A stretch of DNA of 64,000 nt from an uncultured Mucilaginibacter sp. (GTDB lineage: Bacteria > Bacteroidota > Bacteroidia > Sphingobacteriales > Sphingobacteriaceae), in the NCBI GenBank assembly GCA_913775265.1, contig CAJYJH010000068.1, positions 62,001 to 126,000 of the forward strand, read 5' to 3'. Position 1 is the stretch's first letter. Every line of letters starts with the position of its first letter. The notes under the pieces were generated by a model. It saw only the letters and a list, made by a program, of their open reading frames with translations, searched no databases and had not been told where the DNA came from. Positions 20,981 through 30,047 of the stretch are shown piece after piece. Made by a program: the position numbers and the translations under genes.

Positions 20981-21003
20981 CTCTTAGATTATTTTGCTAT
21001 TAA

Positions 21004-21984
21004 TTAAGCAATATAGCTCTCTAAAATTTTAAAGCCGTTGGTAGTAGTCAGTTCTACCTGCTTAACACTATTAGGTAATAAAATGCTGTCGCCCATTTTA
21101 ACGTTGATAGTGCTGCCGTTGTAATGTAATTCGTAATTACCCTCTAAACAAACATGAATCACAAAAGAATCCAGCGAAGAGTAATCTTTGCTTAAATTTT
21201 CTGTATAATCCAACACGTTAGTGGTAAAGTACGGACAGCTTACCAAATGCACATCCTCGTTCTTTTTAGGCTCGTATTTGGTTTTATACTCCGGGTACTT
21301 TTTGTAATCAATTGCAGCCAGTGCCTCTTCGGTATGCAGCTCGCGTTTCTGACCTTTATCATCTACACGGTCAAAATCATAGATACGATAAGTAATATCA
21401 GACGTTTGTTGTATTTCGGCAATTAACAAACCTTTACCAATGGTGTGAACGCGACCGGCCGGTAAAAAAAATACATCACCTGCTTTTACGTCTTCACGGT
21501 TTAGAATATCGGTTAGGTGACCGCTGTTTAGTTTATCTACATAAACCTGCTGGTTAACTTCCTGGTTAAAACCAGCAATCAGGCTCGAACCCGGATCGGC
21601 TTCGATCACATACCACATTTCGGTTTTACCAAATGAGTTGTGGCGTTTTTTTGCCAATTCGTCGTCAGGGTGTACCTGGATAGATAAATCATCGGCAGCA
21701 TCAATAAACTTTACTAATAATGGAAAAGTATTGTTGAAGCGCTCATAAACTGCGTTACCAACCAACTCGCCTTTGTACTCTTCCAGCAAATCGGCCAGTG
21801 AACGACCATCTAATTCTCCGCCATCAACTACCGATACATCCGATTTTACGCCGGATATTTCCCAGGTTTCACCGCAGTTAGGCAAATCGCCAAAATCTTT
21901 ATGCAGGTAAGTATTAATCTTCTGGCCACCCCAGATTTTATCTTTATAAATGGTTTTAAATTTTAACGGATAGAGTGTTGACAT
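21004..21984 (-). CDS. Type I mannose-6-phosphate isomerase
   Basis: YPLKFKTIYKDKIWGGQKI, LPNCGETWEISG, FPLLVKFIDAADDLSIQVHPDD, FLPAGRVHTIGKGLLIAEIQQTSDITYRIYDF. Confidence 0.93.
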   Translation of the reverse strand: MSTLYPLKFKTIYKDKIWGGQKINTYLHKDFGDLPNCGETWEISGVKSDVSVVDGGELDGRSLADLLEEYKGELVGNAVYERFNNTFPLLVKFIDAADDLSIQVHPDDELAKKRHNSFGKTEMWYVIEADPGSSLIAGFNQEVNQQVYVDKLNSGHLTDILNREDVKAGDVFFLPAGRVHTIGKGLLIAEIQQTSDITYRIYDFDRVDDKGQKRELHTEEALAAIDYKKYPEYKTKYEPKKNEDVHLVSCPYFTTNVLDYTENLSKDYSSLDSFVIHVCLEGNYELHYNGSTINVKMGDSILLPNSVKQVELTTTNGFKILESYIA

Positions 21985-21990
21985 ATGATT

Positions 21991-22377
21991 TTAAATTACA
22001 TCGTTATAAGATTGCCTTATTAATTCCAAAGCTTCTTTCAATTCATTTTTGGTAGAAATATCTATTCCCTTTCTCAATGTCCATAAATGAGTATCCGGGA
22101 ACAAGTAAACATTTATATTAGAGGCTTTGTACTCTATTGGCCTTAGATGAACAGATATTTTTTCTCTTAAAATATGGATTTCTGCAAAAAGTCGAAGCTT
22201 TTTACCAGTTCCGCTATTCTTGTATTTATACCCCACATACGGTCGAGTCGGCACTTCGCAAATTGAATCAAATTGCAAGAGTTCTCTCCTTAAATCATCA
22301 AATAAATTTGCAATTGCTGGCAACCCCTTGTTTCGATGATCATCAACAGTTAATTTAAGTTTTTGTTGCCCATCCAT
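21991..22377 (-). CDS. Hypothetical protein (DUF5655-like)
   Basis: MDGQQKLKLTVDDHRNKG...; start trimmed because the track's GTG start lies in a terminator hairpin. Confidence 0.5.
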   Translation of the reverse strand: MDGQQKLKLTVDDHRNKGLPAIANLFDDLRRELLQFDSICEVPTRPYVGYKYKNSGTGKKLRLFAEIHILREKISVHLRPIEYKASNINVYLFPDTHLWTLRKGIDISTKNELKEALELIRQSYNDVI

Positions 22378-22408
22378 TTCACAATAATATACATTTACAG
22401 AAATCCTA

Positions 22409-22449
22409 TAAAGCAAAAAGTCCACACATGGTATGGACTTTTTGCTTTA
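22409..22449 (-). terminator. Rho-independent terminator of isocitrate dehydrogenase gene
   Basis: TAAAGCAAAAAGTCCA / TGGACTTTTTGCTTTA perfect 16-bp stem. Confidence 0.85.
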
Positions 22450-22460
22450 TTATTGTAATA

Positions 22461-23690
22461 TTACTTACCTAATTTAGCTTTCAGGTTTTCGTTAATTGCC
22501 TCCAAAAACTCCTCGGTATACAAGTAATCGGTACCGTGTTCTACTTTAGGCTTTACAGTGATAGCTAAGTCCTTAGTCATTTTACCGCTTTCTACAGTTT
22601 CGATACAAACCTGCTCTAATGCATGACAGAAATCGATCAACTCCTGGTTGTTATCTAATTTACCACGGAACTCTAAACCACGGGTCCAGGCAAAAATAGA
22701 AGCAATCGGGTTAGTTGATGTTGGACGACCTGCCTGGTGCTCGCGGTAGTGACGGGTTACTGTACCGTGTGCAGCTTCGGCTTCCATTACTGTACCATCT
22801 GGAGTAACCAATGTTGAGGTCATCAAACCTAATGAACCAAAACCTTGAGCTACAGTATCAGATTGTACGTCGCCGTCATAGTTTTTACAAGCCCATACAA
22901 AGTTACCATTCCATTTTAAGGCCGAAGCAACCATGTCATCAATTAAACGGTGCTCGTATACAATACCGGCTTCGTCAAATTTGGCTTTGTAATCTGCCTG
23001 ATAAATCTCTTCGAAAATATCTTTAAAACGACCATCATATTTTTTTAGGATGGTGTTTTTAGTTGACAAGTATAAAGGCCAGCCTTTCATTAATGCCTGG
23101 TTAAAACAAGCATGTGCAAAACCGCGGATAGACTCATCGGTATTGTACATAGCTAAAGCTACTCCATCGCTCTTGAAGTTAAACACCTCAAACGATTGCT
23201 CTTCGCCGCCATCTTCAGGAGTGAAAGTGATCTTTAATTTACCTTTGCCTTTGGTTAAAAAGTCGGTAGCACGGTACTGGTCGCCAAACGCGTGACGGCC
23301 GATACAGATTGGGGCAGTCCAGTTAGGTACCAAACGAGGTACGTTGCTCATTACAATCGGCTCACGAAATACAGTACCATCTAAAATGTTACGGATAGTA
23401 CCATTAGGTGATTTCCACATTTGTTTTAAACCAAACTCTTTTACACGAGCCTCATCAGGCGTAATGGTAGCACATTTAATACCTACACCATATTGTTTAA
23501 TAGCATTGGCAGCATCAATAGTTACCTGGTCGTTAGTTTCATCGCGGTACTCAATGCCCAGGTCGAAATATTTTACATCCAGGTCAAGGTACGGGAAGAT
23601 CAATTTATCTTTGATAAATTGCCAGATGATACGGGTCATCTCGTCGCCATCCAGTTCAACTACCGGATTTTCTACTTTAATTTTTGACAT
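22461..23690 (-). CDS. icd: NADP-dependent isocitrate dehydrogenase (eukaryotic-like type)
   Basis: [87 protein letters not shown]. Confidence 0.97.
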   Translation of the reverse strand: MSKIKVENPVVELDGDEMTRIIWQFIKDKLIFPYLDLDVKYFDLGIEYRDETNDQVTIDAANAIKQYGVGIKCATITPDEARVKEFGLKQMWKSPNGTIRNILDGTVFREPIVMSNVPRLVPNWTAPICIGRHAFGDQYRATDFLTKGKGKLKITFTPEDGGEEQSFEVFNFKSDGVALAMYNTDESIRGFAHACFNQALMKGWPLYLSTKNTILKKYDGRFKDIFEEIYQADYKAKFDEAGIVYEHRLIDDMVASALKWNGNFVWACKNYDGDVQSDTVAQGFGSLGLMTSTLVTPDGTVMEAEAAHGTVTRHYREHQAGRPTSTNPIASIFAWTRGLEFRGKLDNNQELIDFCHALEQVCIETVESGKMTKDLAITVKPKVEHGTDYLYTEEFLEAINENLKAKLGK

Positions 23691-23725
23691 ATCGGGTTTG
23701 TTGTTGTTCGGTTATTTAAAACCCC

Positions 23726-23733
23726 CAAATATA
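23726..23733 (-). promoter_or_regulatory. Candidate Bacteroidota -7 element (TATATTTG) for icd
   Basis: CAAATATA on + strand = TATATTTG on minus strand, 36 bp upstream of the start; no clear -33 element seen. Confidence 0.4.
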
Positions 23734-23842
23734 TATATCTTACGTTTGGGTTTAATAATTTTAATCTTTTTTATACCCATTAACGTGTTTGTTACGTATT
23801 AACCGACTTGTTGCAAACAAGTAACGTAAAAACACAGGGCAG

Positions 23843-24295
23843 ATGAAACAGATTTACAGATTTTTATTTCTTGCTTTTATAGTTGTAATAAGCAGTTGTA
23901 AAAAAGACGAGGTAGTTATTCCAAACAATTTGCAAAACTCAAAACTTTTGGGCAAGTGGAATTTAACAATGATAGAAGTGAGCACAGCCGTCGACAATGA
24001 TGCGCCTACAACTACAATGTCAATTACTGACTTTACAGACCAAGATTACTTAACCATTAAAGAAAACAATGAAGCTGTCCTTTCTTTATCTGCAGACTCA
24101 GAACTGCGCCAAGGTTACTACTCATATACATCGTCAGCCGCTAAAGATGTTTTTACATTTAAAAGCGGCAATCTAATGTTGAAATACGATGTCATAAGCC
24201 TTGGCGCAAAAGAATTGATATTAGCAGAAACCAGCAGCGCTATTGTTGAAGGAAAAATTAATACTACTATTGAACAATACACATACACCCGTTAA
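23843..24295 (+). CDS. Lipocalin-like lipoprotein
   Basis: LAFIVVISSCKKDE lipobox; LLGKWNLTMIEVST lipocalin-like start. Confidence 0.6.
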   Translation: MKQIYRFLFLAFIVVISSCKKDEVVIPNNLQNSKLLGKWNLTMIEVSTAVDNDAPTTTMSITDFTDQDYLTIKENNEAVLSLSADSELRQGYYSYTSSAAKDVFTFKSGNLMLKYDVISLGAKELILAETSSAIVEGKINTTIEQYTYTR

Positions 24296-24302
24296 AAGCA
24301 TT

Positions 24303-24998
24303 TTGAAACGTTATATCTTAACCATTAGCGCCTGCCTGATGTGCTTTTTAGTAAAAGCGCAAACAGGCTATAACTATGCACAGTACGATGCAGGTTTAGG
24401 TGTTGCCCTCAATCAGGCATGTACCGATGCTGAGACCATAAAAAAAACACCTGCATTATTTCTCAATTTTACGTATAATCATACACCGTTTTTAAATTAC
24501 ATTGCAGAACTACAATTAGGCAGGCTTGCCGGAGGAGATTCTGTTAATACTATATCTGGCCGGCAATTTAAAAATAACTATACTGCGGCCACCTTCAGAG
24601 CTCAGTTGCAAGCCGGAGAATTTATTGATTATGCTGACAGTAAATTATACAATGCTTTAAAAAATGTATATGTAAGTAGCGGCTTGGGCATTATATATAA
24701 CAACATGGCAGAAATAAATCGGTCATCGCCAATACCCGGCTTTGTATCGACGGGACGCAATACCAGTACTGAATTTTTTATTCCAATTAAAGCCGGATAT
24801 GAGTTTAAAGTATTTAACAGTTATGATGAGCCTACTATTAAAATAGACTTAGGCTATCAATATAACTATGTTTTAGGAGACCAATTAGACGGCATTAAAG
24901 CCGGCAGCCGCAAAGATTTTTTTACTCAATTAGTAATAGGTGTAAAGTTTGCCATTGGTGGTTATACCTCTTACCGTAAATCTATATCGCACCAATAA
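24303..24998 (+). CDS. Outer-membrane beta-barrel protein
   Basis: Signal peptide (LKRYILTISACLMCFLVKAQ) and amphipathic strands; TTG start at 24303 just after the upstream stop. Confidence 0.6.
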   Translation: MKRYILTISACLMCFLVKAQTGYNYAQYDAGLGVALNQACTDAETIKKTPALFLNFTYNHTPFLNYIAELQLGRLAGGDSVNTISGRQFKNNYTAATFRAQLQAGEFIDYADSKLYNALKNVYVSSGLGIIYNNMAEINRSSPIPGFVSTGRNTSTEFFIPIKAGYEFKVFNSYDEPTIKIDLGYQYNYVLGDQLDGIKAGSRKDFFTQLVIGVKFAIGGYTSYRKSISHQ

Positions 24999-25072
24999 GC
25001 TGGTCAGAAATTAACAGGGTTAAAACTTTGGCAGGATATTTTCTGTTAGGTATCATAACAAAACTTAATCCT

Positions 25073-25588
25073 ATGAAAAACGACGATACCTTCTACCCGG
25101 GCTTCAATGACGAAAACCTGGATAGAGATAAGAAACTGAAAGACGACCTGGATGGCAATCCATCAACGCACGACTTAAAATACGACCCGGATACAGACAG
25201 CTACGAAATAGAAGTTGAAAGTGATGATCCGGATTATGATCCACCGCAACTATTTGACACCGCAGCTCCCGGCGGCAGCGATTTTGACTCGAGCTACGAC
25301 GAAGCTAACCCTTATGATACACAGGGCGAGTATGACAAAAACCGCTCATTAGAAACCGATGCTGAAGGTTTGGGTATGCACATTGATGACGGCAAAATTG
25401 TAGAATTAGACCCGGTAGATGAAACGCTGGCACGTACTCCTGAAGATGACCGCGACGATTTAGACGAAGAGGGCTATCCTAAAAATGACCAAGGATTGGA
25501 TAACGACGAGGATGACGAAACTAAAACGGATGAAGATGTTAGCGGGGACGATGAAGATGATGACGAAGACGATGAGTTTTTAAAATAA
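25073..25588 (+). CDS. Highly acidic hypothetical protein
   Basis: Asp/Glu-rich from MKNDDTFYPGFNDENLDRDKKL to GDDEDDDEDDEFLK; ATG at 25073; terminator follows. Confidence 0.7.
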   Translation: MKNDDTFYPGFNDENLDRDKKLKDDLDGNPSTHDLKYDPDTDSYEIEVESDDPDYDPPQLFDTAAPGGSDFDSSYDEANPYDTQGEYDKNRSLETDAEGLGMHIDDGKIVELDPVDETLARTPEDDRDDLDEEGYPKNDQGLDNDEDDETKTDEDVSGDDEDDDEDDEFLK

Positions 25589-25616
25589 AAAGCTGCCTGC
25601 TCCGGCAGACAGCTTT
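25588..25616 (+). terminator. Terminator hairpin
   Basis: AAAGCTG-c-CTGC / GCAG-a-CAGCTTT imperfect stem. Confidence 0.55.
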
Positions 25617-25640
25617 ATCAATAAATTTACAAAAAGCAGT

Positions 25641-27533
25641 TTAATCGAATTCAAGGTTAAACCGCTTTTTTAATTCCATCAACTGTGGGTTTTTAGCAGC
25701 CATGTGCTGAAATTTCTCAATTGAGGTATACGGTTTTCTCACCACTGTTTGCTCATCAATACGGGTTTGTACTTCAATATCAAAGTTGCGCAGTGTGGTA
25801 CGCAAGTGGTTCATCAAACCAGGCTTTTCTTCTCTAAATACGGCCTCTTGAGTACGGTTGCTTACAATAACCTCAAAGGTATATTCCTTCAACATTACCG
25901 GCGCGCTGGTAGTTAAAATGGTAAACAGTGTTGACTTCCCATCTGCCTTCACCTTGGTGGCAAAATCATTCCAGCACTTCGAAAAAGTATCGGAAGTAAA
26001 AGCCTCTTTATCCGTACCTTTTAAGTACGGATCTTCCTCTTCTTCAATAACCACACCGCCTACACTTCCACCGCCTTTTAATGATGGGCTTAAAGATGGT
26101 GTAGCCAGCAATGAACCGGTGATCGGCTTAATCATCCCCGGATTTTCGGCCAGGGTAGGTGCAGGCTTTTTAACAGCCGGCTGTGGCGAGGCCGATGGCA
26201 GCGCCTCGGTTTGATGTGCAACAGGCTCAGCTTTATTGAGCGATGGTGTAGCCGATGGATAGGTCGATTTAGGCTCGCTAACTATCGACGGTGCTTTAGC
26301 GGTAACCGGCACCTCAATAGGTATCGCATTAGCCGGTTTGGGTATCTCCGGAGCCTGATTTACGACTGGATCAGTTTTTTTTTTTAAAGCCTCACCTGCT
26401 GGTGATGCCTGTTGGGCCGGTAAACTTGCTGCTGTAAACGCCGCCTGCAGGTGGCATATTTTTAGCAATGCCAACTCAACCTGTAAACGTTGATTTTTGC
26501 TCAACCGGTAATTTAAATCACACTGGTTGGCAATATTCATGGCCGAAAGCAGGAATGACGGTGTAGCTTGCTGTGATTGTTGCAGATAACGCTGTTTAAT
26601 ACCTTCACTAACTTCGAGCAATTGCAGGGTTGCGGCATCTTTAGCTACCAGCAAATTACGCAAGTGGCCGCTTAATCCGGTGATAAAGTGGCTTCCGTCA
26701 AACCCTTTGCTTAAAATTTCGTCGAACAACAAAAGCGTTTTTGAGGTGTCCTCACTTAACAAACTTTGGGTAACGCTAAAGTAGTAATCATAATCCAGGA
26801 TATTCAGGTTATCAATTACCGATTTATAGGTAACTTGTCCTCCCGAAAAGCTTACAATCTGGTCAAACATCGACAACGCATCCCTTAAACCGCCATCTGC
26901 TTTTTGAGCAATGATGTGCAGTCCGTCGGGTTCGCAGCTAATATTTTCCTTTTGAGCAATAGAAGATAAGTGACCGGCCATATCTTCGACCCGGATACGG
27001 TTAAAATCAAATATCTGACACCGAGATAATATGGTAGGCAGTATTTTATGCTTCTCCGTAGTGGCTAAAATAAAAATGGCATAATTAGGCGGTTCTTCGA
27101 GTGTTTTCAGAAACGCGTTGAATGCCGCCTGCGATAGCATGTGCACCTCATCGATGATATACACCTTGTAACGGCCGGCTTGCGGCGGTATGCGAACCTG
27201 TTCAATCAGGCTACGGATGTCATCAACCGAGTTATTGGATGCCGCATCCAGTTCATGTACATTAAAAGAATTTCCGTTTTGAAAAGCACGGCACGAATCA
27301 CATTGTCCGCAAGCCTCACCGTTAGGCTGCAGGTTGGTACAGTTAATAGTTTTAGCTAAGATACGAGCACATGTAGTTTTACCTACCCCACGCGGCCCGC
27401 AGAATAAAAACGCCTGCGCCAGCTGATTATTCTTAATTGCGTTTTTAAGTGTATTGGTCACATGTTGCTGACCTACAACGCTTTCAAAAGTAACCGGGCG
27501 GTATTTCCGGGCCGAAACAATAAAATTATCCAC
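25641..27533 (-). CDS. dnaX: DNA polymerase III subunit tau (possible internal slippage to a gamma-type product)
   Basis: ARKYRPVTFESVVGQQHVTNTLKNAI, FCGPRGVGKTTCARILAKTINC, CDSCRAF zinc module, YIIDEVHMLSQAAFNAFLKTLEEPP, TTEKHKILPTILSRCQIFDF. Confidence 0.97.
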   Translation of the reverse strand: MDNFIVSARKYRPVTFESVVGQQHVTNTLKNAIKNNQLAQAFLFCGPRGVGKTTCARILAKTINCTNLQPNGEACGQCDSCRAFQNGNSFNVHELDAASNNSVDDIRSLIEQVRIPPQAGRYKVYIIDEVHMLSQAAFNAFLKTLEEPPNYAIFILATTEKHKILPTILSRCQIFDFNRIRVEDMAGHLSSIAQKENISCEPDGLHIIAQKADGGLRDALSMFDQIVSFSGGQVTYKSVIDNLNILDYDYYFSVTQSLLSEDTSKTLLLFDEILSKGFDGSHFITGLSGHLRNLLVAKDAATLQLLEVSEGIKQRYLQQSQQATPSFLLSAMNIANQCDLNYRLSKNQRLQVELALLKICHLQAAFTAASLPAQQASPAGEALKKKTDPVVNQAPEIPKPANAIPIEVPVTAKAPSIVSEPKSTYPSATPSLNKAEPVAHQTEALPSASPQPAVKKPAPTLAENPGMIKPITGSLLATPSLSPSLKGGGSVGGVVIEEEEDPYLKGTDKEAFTSDTFSKCWNDFATKVKADGKSTLFTILTTSAPVMLKEYTFEVIVSNRTQEAVFREEKPGLMNHLRTTLRNFDIEVQTRIDEQTVVRKPYTSIEKFQHMAAKNPQLMELKKRFNLEFD

Positions 27534-27726
27534 AGCACTAAGTTAGCCAAAAATGAAGGAAATCAAGTCATGCTAATTTGAAATTAGCGGATAGTGCCAA
27601 GCGATTCCATTCGATGCAACCTTTTAAATTTTGTTCACAACACCATGCAGTTATTTAGTGACATTGATACACCTAAACCTAAGAAATCCTTACTAAAATC
27701 AGTATCAATACTTTGTGATCTACCTT

Positions 27727-28341
27727 TTAAGCAACCTCCAGCTCCACACCAACCTGATTTACCCAAGCGTTAAATAAACGGGTTTCAATAGCCACTGCCT
27801 TATCAGCATGCACCTGCCAATCGGCAGAGAAGTTTTGCAACTGGTTAAGCATTTCTTCTAAATGACCCTCTTCTTCCAAAATGATCGACTTCACATTTAC
27901 CTTACTGCCTGCCTCTGTAAGGGCTTCCTGATAAACCGGGTAAAGTTCATCGGCACGCACTTCAATCGCATAAGTAACCAGTAAATAAGCCGCAAAGCGC
28001 AATTCAGCACCTTTCAAAGCCAGTTTTTCTTTCAGGTAACGACATACGTCGATGTCTAACTGGTTTAAGTAACGCTTGCTGTGTGTAGCTGCAAGCAAAT
28101 ATTTGGGCGCATAGGTGGGCAAAGTAACCCCTTCTATTTTTTCAATCTGTTTTTTCAAATAAAAGGCATGACGATGCTCCTCGGCCGCATGTTTAAGAAT
28201 AATATAAGTAACGGTAGTTGGGTCTTCGCTGGCCGATATTTTACGCGCACCGGTATTTTCCATTAAAGATAAGGTGTTTAACCAGCGGGCGTGTATGGTG
28301 TCGTTATTTACAATATGAGTAAACAGGCTTTTAAGTTCCAT
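27727..28341 (-). CDS. Ferritin-like (putative diiron) protein
   Basis: Helical protein with two ExxH motifs (AAEEHRHAF, LEEEGHLEEM) and a central Glu-rich helix (IEVRADELYPVYQEAL); 6 bp after bioA. Confidence 0.7.
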   Translation of the reverse strand: MELKSLFTHIVNNDTIHARWLNTLSLMENTGARKISASEDPTTVTYIILKHAAEEHRHAFYLKKQIEKIEGVTLPTYAPKYLLAATHSKRYLNQLDIDVCRYLKEKLALKGAELRFAAYLLVTYAIEVRADELYPVYQEALTEAGSKVNVKSIILEEEGHLEEMLNQLQNFSADWQVHADKAVAIETRLFNAWVNQVGVELEVA

Positions 28342-28347
28342 AGGTTG

Positions 28348-29613
28348 TTATATAGTTTGAAGCGCTTGCAAAATAGTGATGTAAATATAGTTGAGCTGCT
28401 CGTCGGTAATGCAATACGGAGGTAAAATGTAAACCACATTGCCTAACGGCCTAAGTATAATTCCGGCGTTTAGAAAATATTGATATAGCGTATCACGCAG
28501 ATTACTAAAATAGGAAGTCTGGCTACCGGTTTCCCATTCCATAGCCAAAATGGTTCCGATTTGCCTCACGGTTTTGATGCCTTTATTCCCCTGTAGTTGC
28601 AAGGCAAACTGCTGATGACTTTTTGTAATAAGCTGTATGTTTTGCGCGGTTGATGGATCGACAAACAAATCCATACTTGCCAAAGCGGCCGCGCAGGCTA
28701 TAGGGTTAGCCGTAAAAGAGTGGCCATGAAATAATGTTTTCAGTCTGTCGTCAGACAAAAAAGCGTCATAGATATACTGCGTGCAGGTAGTTACACCTAA
28801 CGCCATGGTGCCACCGGTCAATCCCTTCGAGAAACACATGATATCGGGCTGTTGTGTCAGGTGGTCGCAGGCAAAAGCTTTACCCGTACGCCCAAAACCC
28901 GTAAAAACTTCGTCGGCAACGGTAAAAATGCTTTCTGTACGACAATGGGCTACCAACTCATCTAAATAGGCTGCTTCATAAATCAGCATCCCTCCCGAGC
29001 CTAATACTAAAGGTTCAAAAATAAAACACGCTGTTTCATTTTTAAGGGCAGTGATCTGAGCTTTCAGTTCTTCTAAATTATCTTGGTTAGGCAGATCAAT
29101 GAACTCTACCTCGAACAGTAGCTTTTCGAACGCATTAGTGAAAGCACTGCGGGCACTAACGGCCATAGCGCCAAATGTGTCGCCGTGGTAAGCATTTTTA
29201 AAAGCTATGATTTTGGTGCGCTGCTCGCCGCGGTTATACCAGTACTGCAAGCACATTTTAATGGCCACTTCAACTGCTGTTGATCCATTATCCGAATAGA
29301 AGACTTTGCTTTGGTTGTCAGGTATGATCTTAAGCAGGCGTTCCGCCAGCTCAATAGCAGGTTCATGTGTAAAACCGGCAAAAATAACGTGCTCCAGCTT
29401 TTGCAGCTGCTCGGCAACTTTCGTTGCAATATAAGGATGCGCATGCCCGTGGATATTTACCCACCATGACGATACGGCATCAATATAACATTTCCCTTCT
29501 TCGTCGTACAAACAGGCTCCTTCCCCCCGCACAATACCTACTGGCGGTGCAGCAGTTTGCATTTGGGTATAAGGGTGCCATATTACTTTTAAATCGCGTT
29601 CGCTTAAAGTCAT
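28348..29613 (-). CDS. bioA: Adenosylmethionine-8-amino-7-oxononanoate aminotransferase
   Basis: IWHPYTQMQ, AVSSWWVNIHGHAHPYI, NAYHGDTFGAMAVS, FTVADEVFTGFGRTGKAFACDH, MCFSKGLTGGTMALGVTT, HGHSFTANPIACAAALAS. Confidence 0.96.
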   Translation of the reverse strand: MTLSERDLKVIWHPYTQMQTAAPPVGIVRGEGACLYDEEGKCYIDAVSSWWVNIHGHAHPYIATKVAEQLQKLEHVIFAGFTHEPAIELAERLLKIIPDNQSKVFYSDNGSTAVEVAIKMCLQYWYNRGEQRTKIIAFKNAYHGDTFGAMAVSARSAFTNAFEKLLFEVEFIDLPNQDNLEELKAQITALKNETACFIFEPLVLGSGGMLIYEAAYLDELVAHCRTESIFTVADEVFTGFGRTGKAFACDHLTQQPDIMCFSKGLTGGTMALGVTTCTQYIYDAFLSDDRLKTLFHGHSFTANPIACAAALASMDLFVDPSTAQNIQLITKSHQQFALQLQGNKGIKTVRQIGTILAMEWETGSQTSYFSNLRDTLYQYFLNAGIILRPLGNVVYILPPYCITDEQLNYIYITILQALQTI

Positions 29614-30047
29614 GCTTTGTTTTTTAATAAGTCCACCACATACTGGTCTATCGGGAAGGTCACGTCAGTGGCCTGTAATTCTCCCAGCTTTTTCCACCTG
29701 AATGATTGCAAACTAACTCCTGTTCCGTCAAAATCGAACGCTTTAGTCTTAATGGGGAATGTGAGCGGAGAAATATTCTTCACCAGGTAATAGATACTGA
29801 TTAACTGTGAATCGTTAAAGGCCGACTTTACATAAAAATCAGTCGTATAAAAGTGGCTTACAATTTCAACCTCAGTATTACACTCTTCCATGAACTCTCG
29901 CTTTAGTCCGTCAGTCAACCCTTCGCCAAACTCAAGGCCTCCGCCCGGAAACTTGGTAAAACGGTAGCCCTGCTCCTGCTCATCGGTTAGTAATATCTCC
30001 TGCTGCTCATTGACGAGCAGACCGTAAACTCGTACATTAAAATACAT
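29610..30047 (-). CDS. NUDIX hydrolase
   Basis: GGGLEFGEGLTDGLKREFMEECN resembles the Nudix box; 4-bp overlap with bioA. Confidence 0.85.
   Translation of the reverse strand: MYFNVRVYGLLVNEQQEILLTDEQEQGYRFTKFPGGGLEFGEGLTDGLKREFMEECNTEVEIVSHFYTTDFYVKSAFNDSQLISIYYLVKNISPLTFPIKTKAFDFDGTGVSLQSFRWKKLGELQATDVTFPIDQYVVDLLKNKA

Noticed and set aside
23344-23802. 152-aa plus-strand ORF overlapping the isocitrate dehydrogenase 5' end
   Set aside because: Antisense to a certain housekeeping gene and its promoter; no motif.
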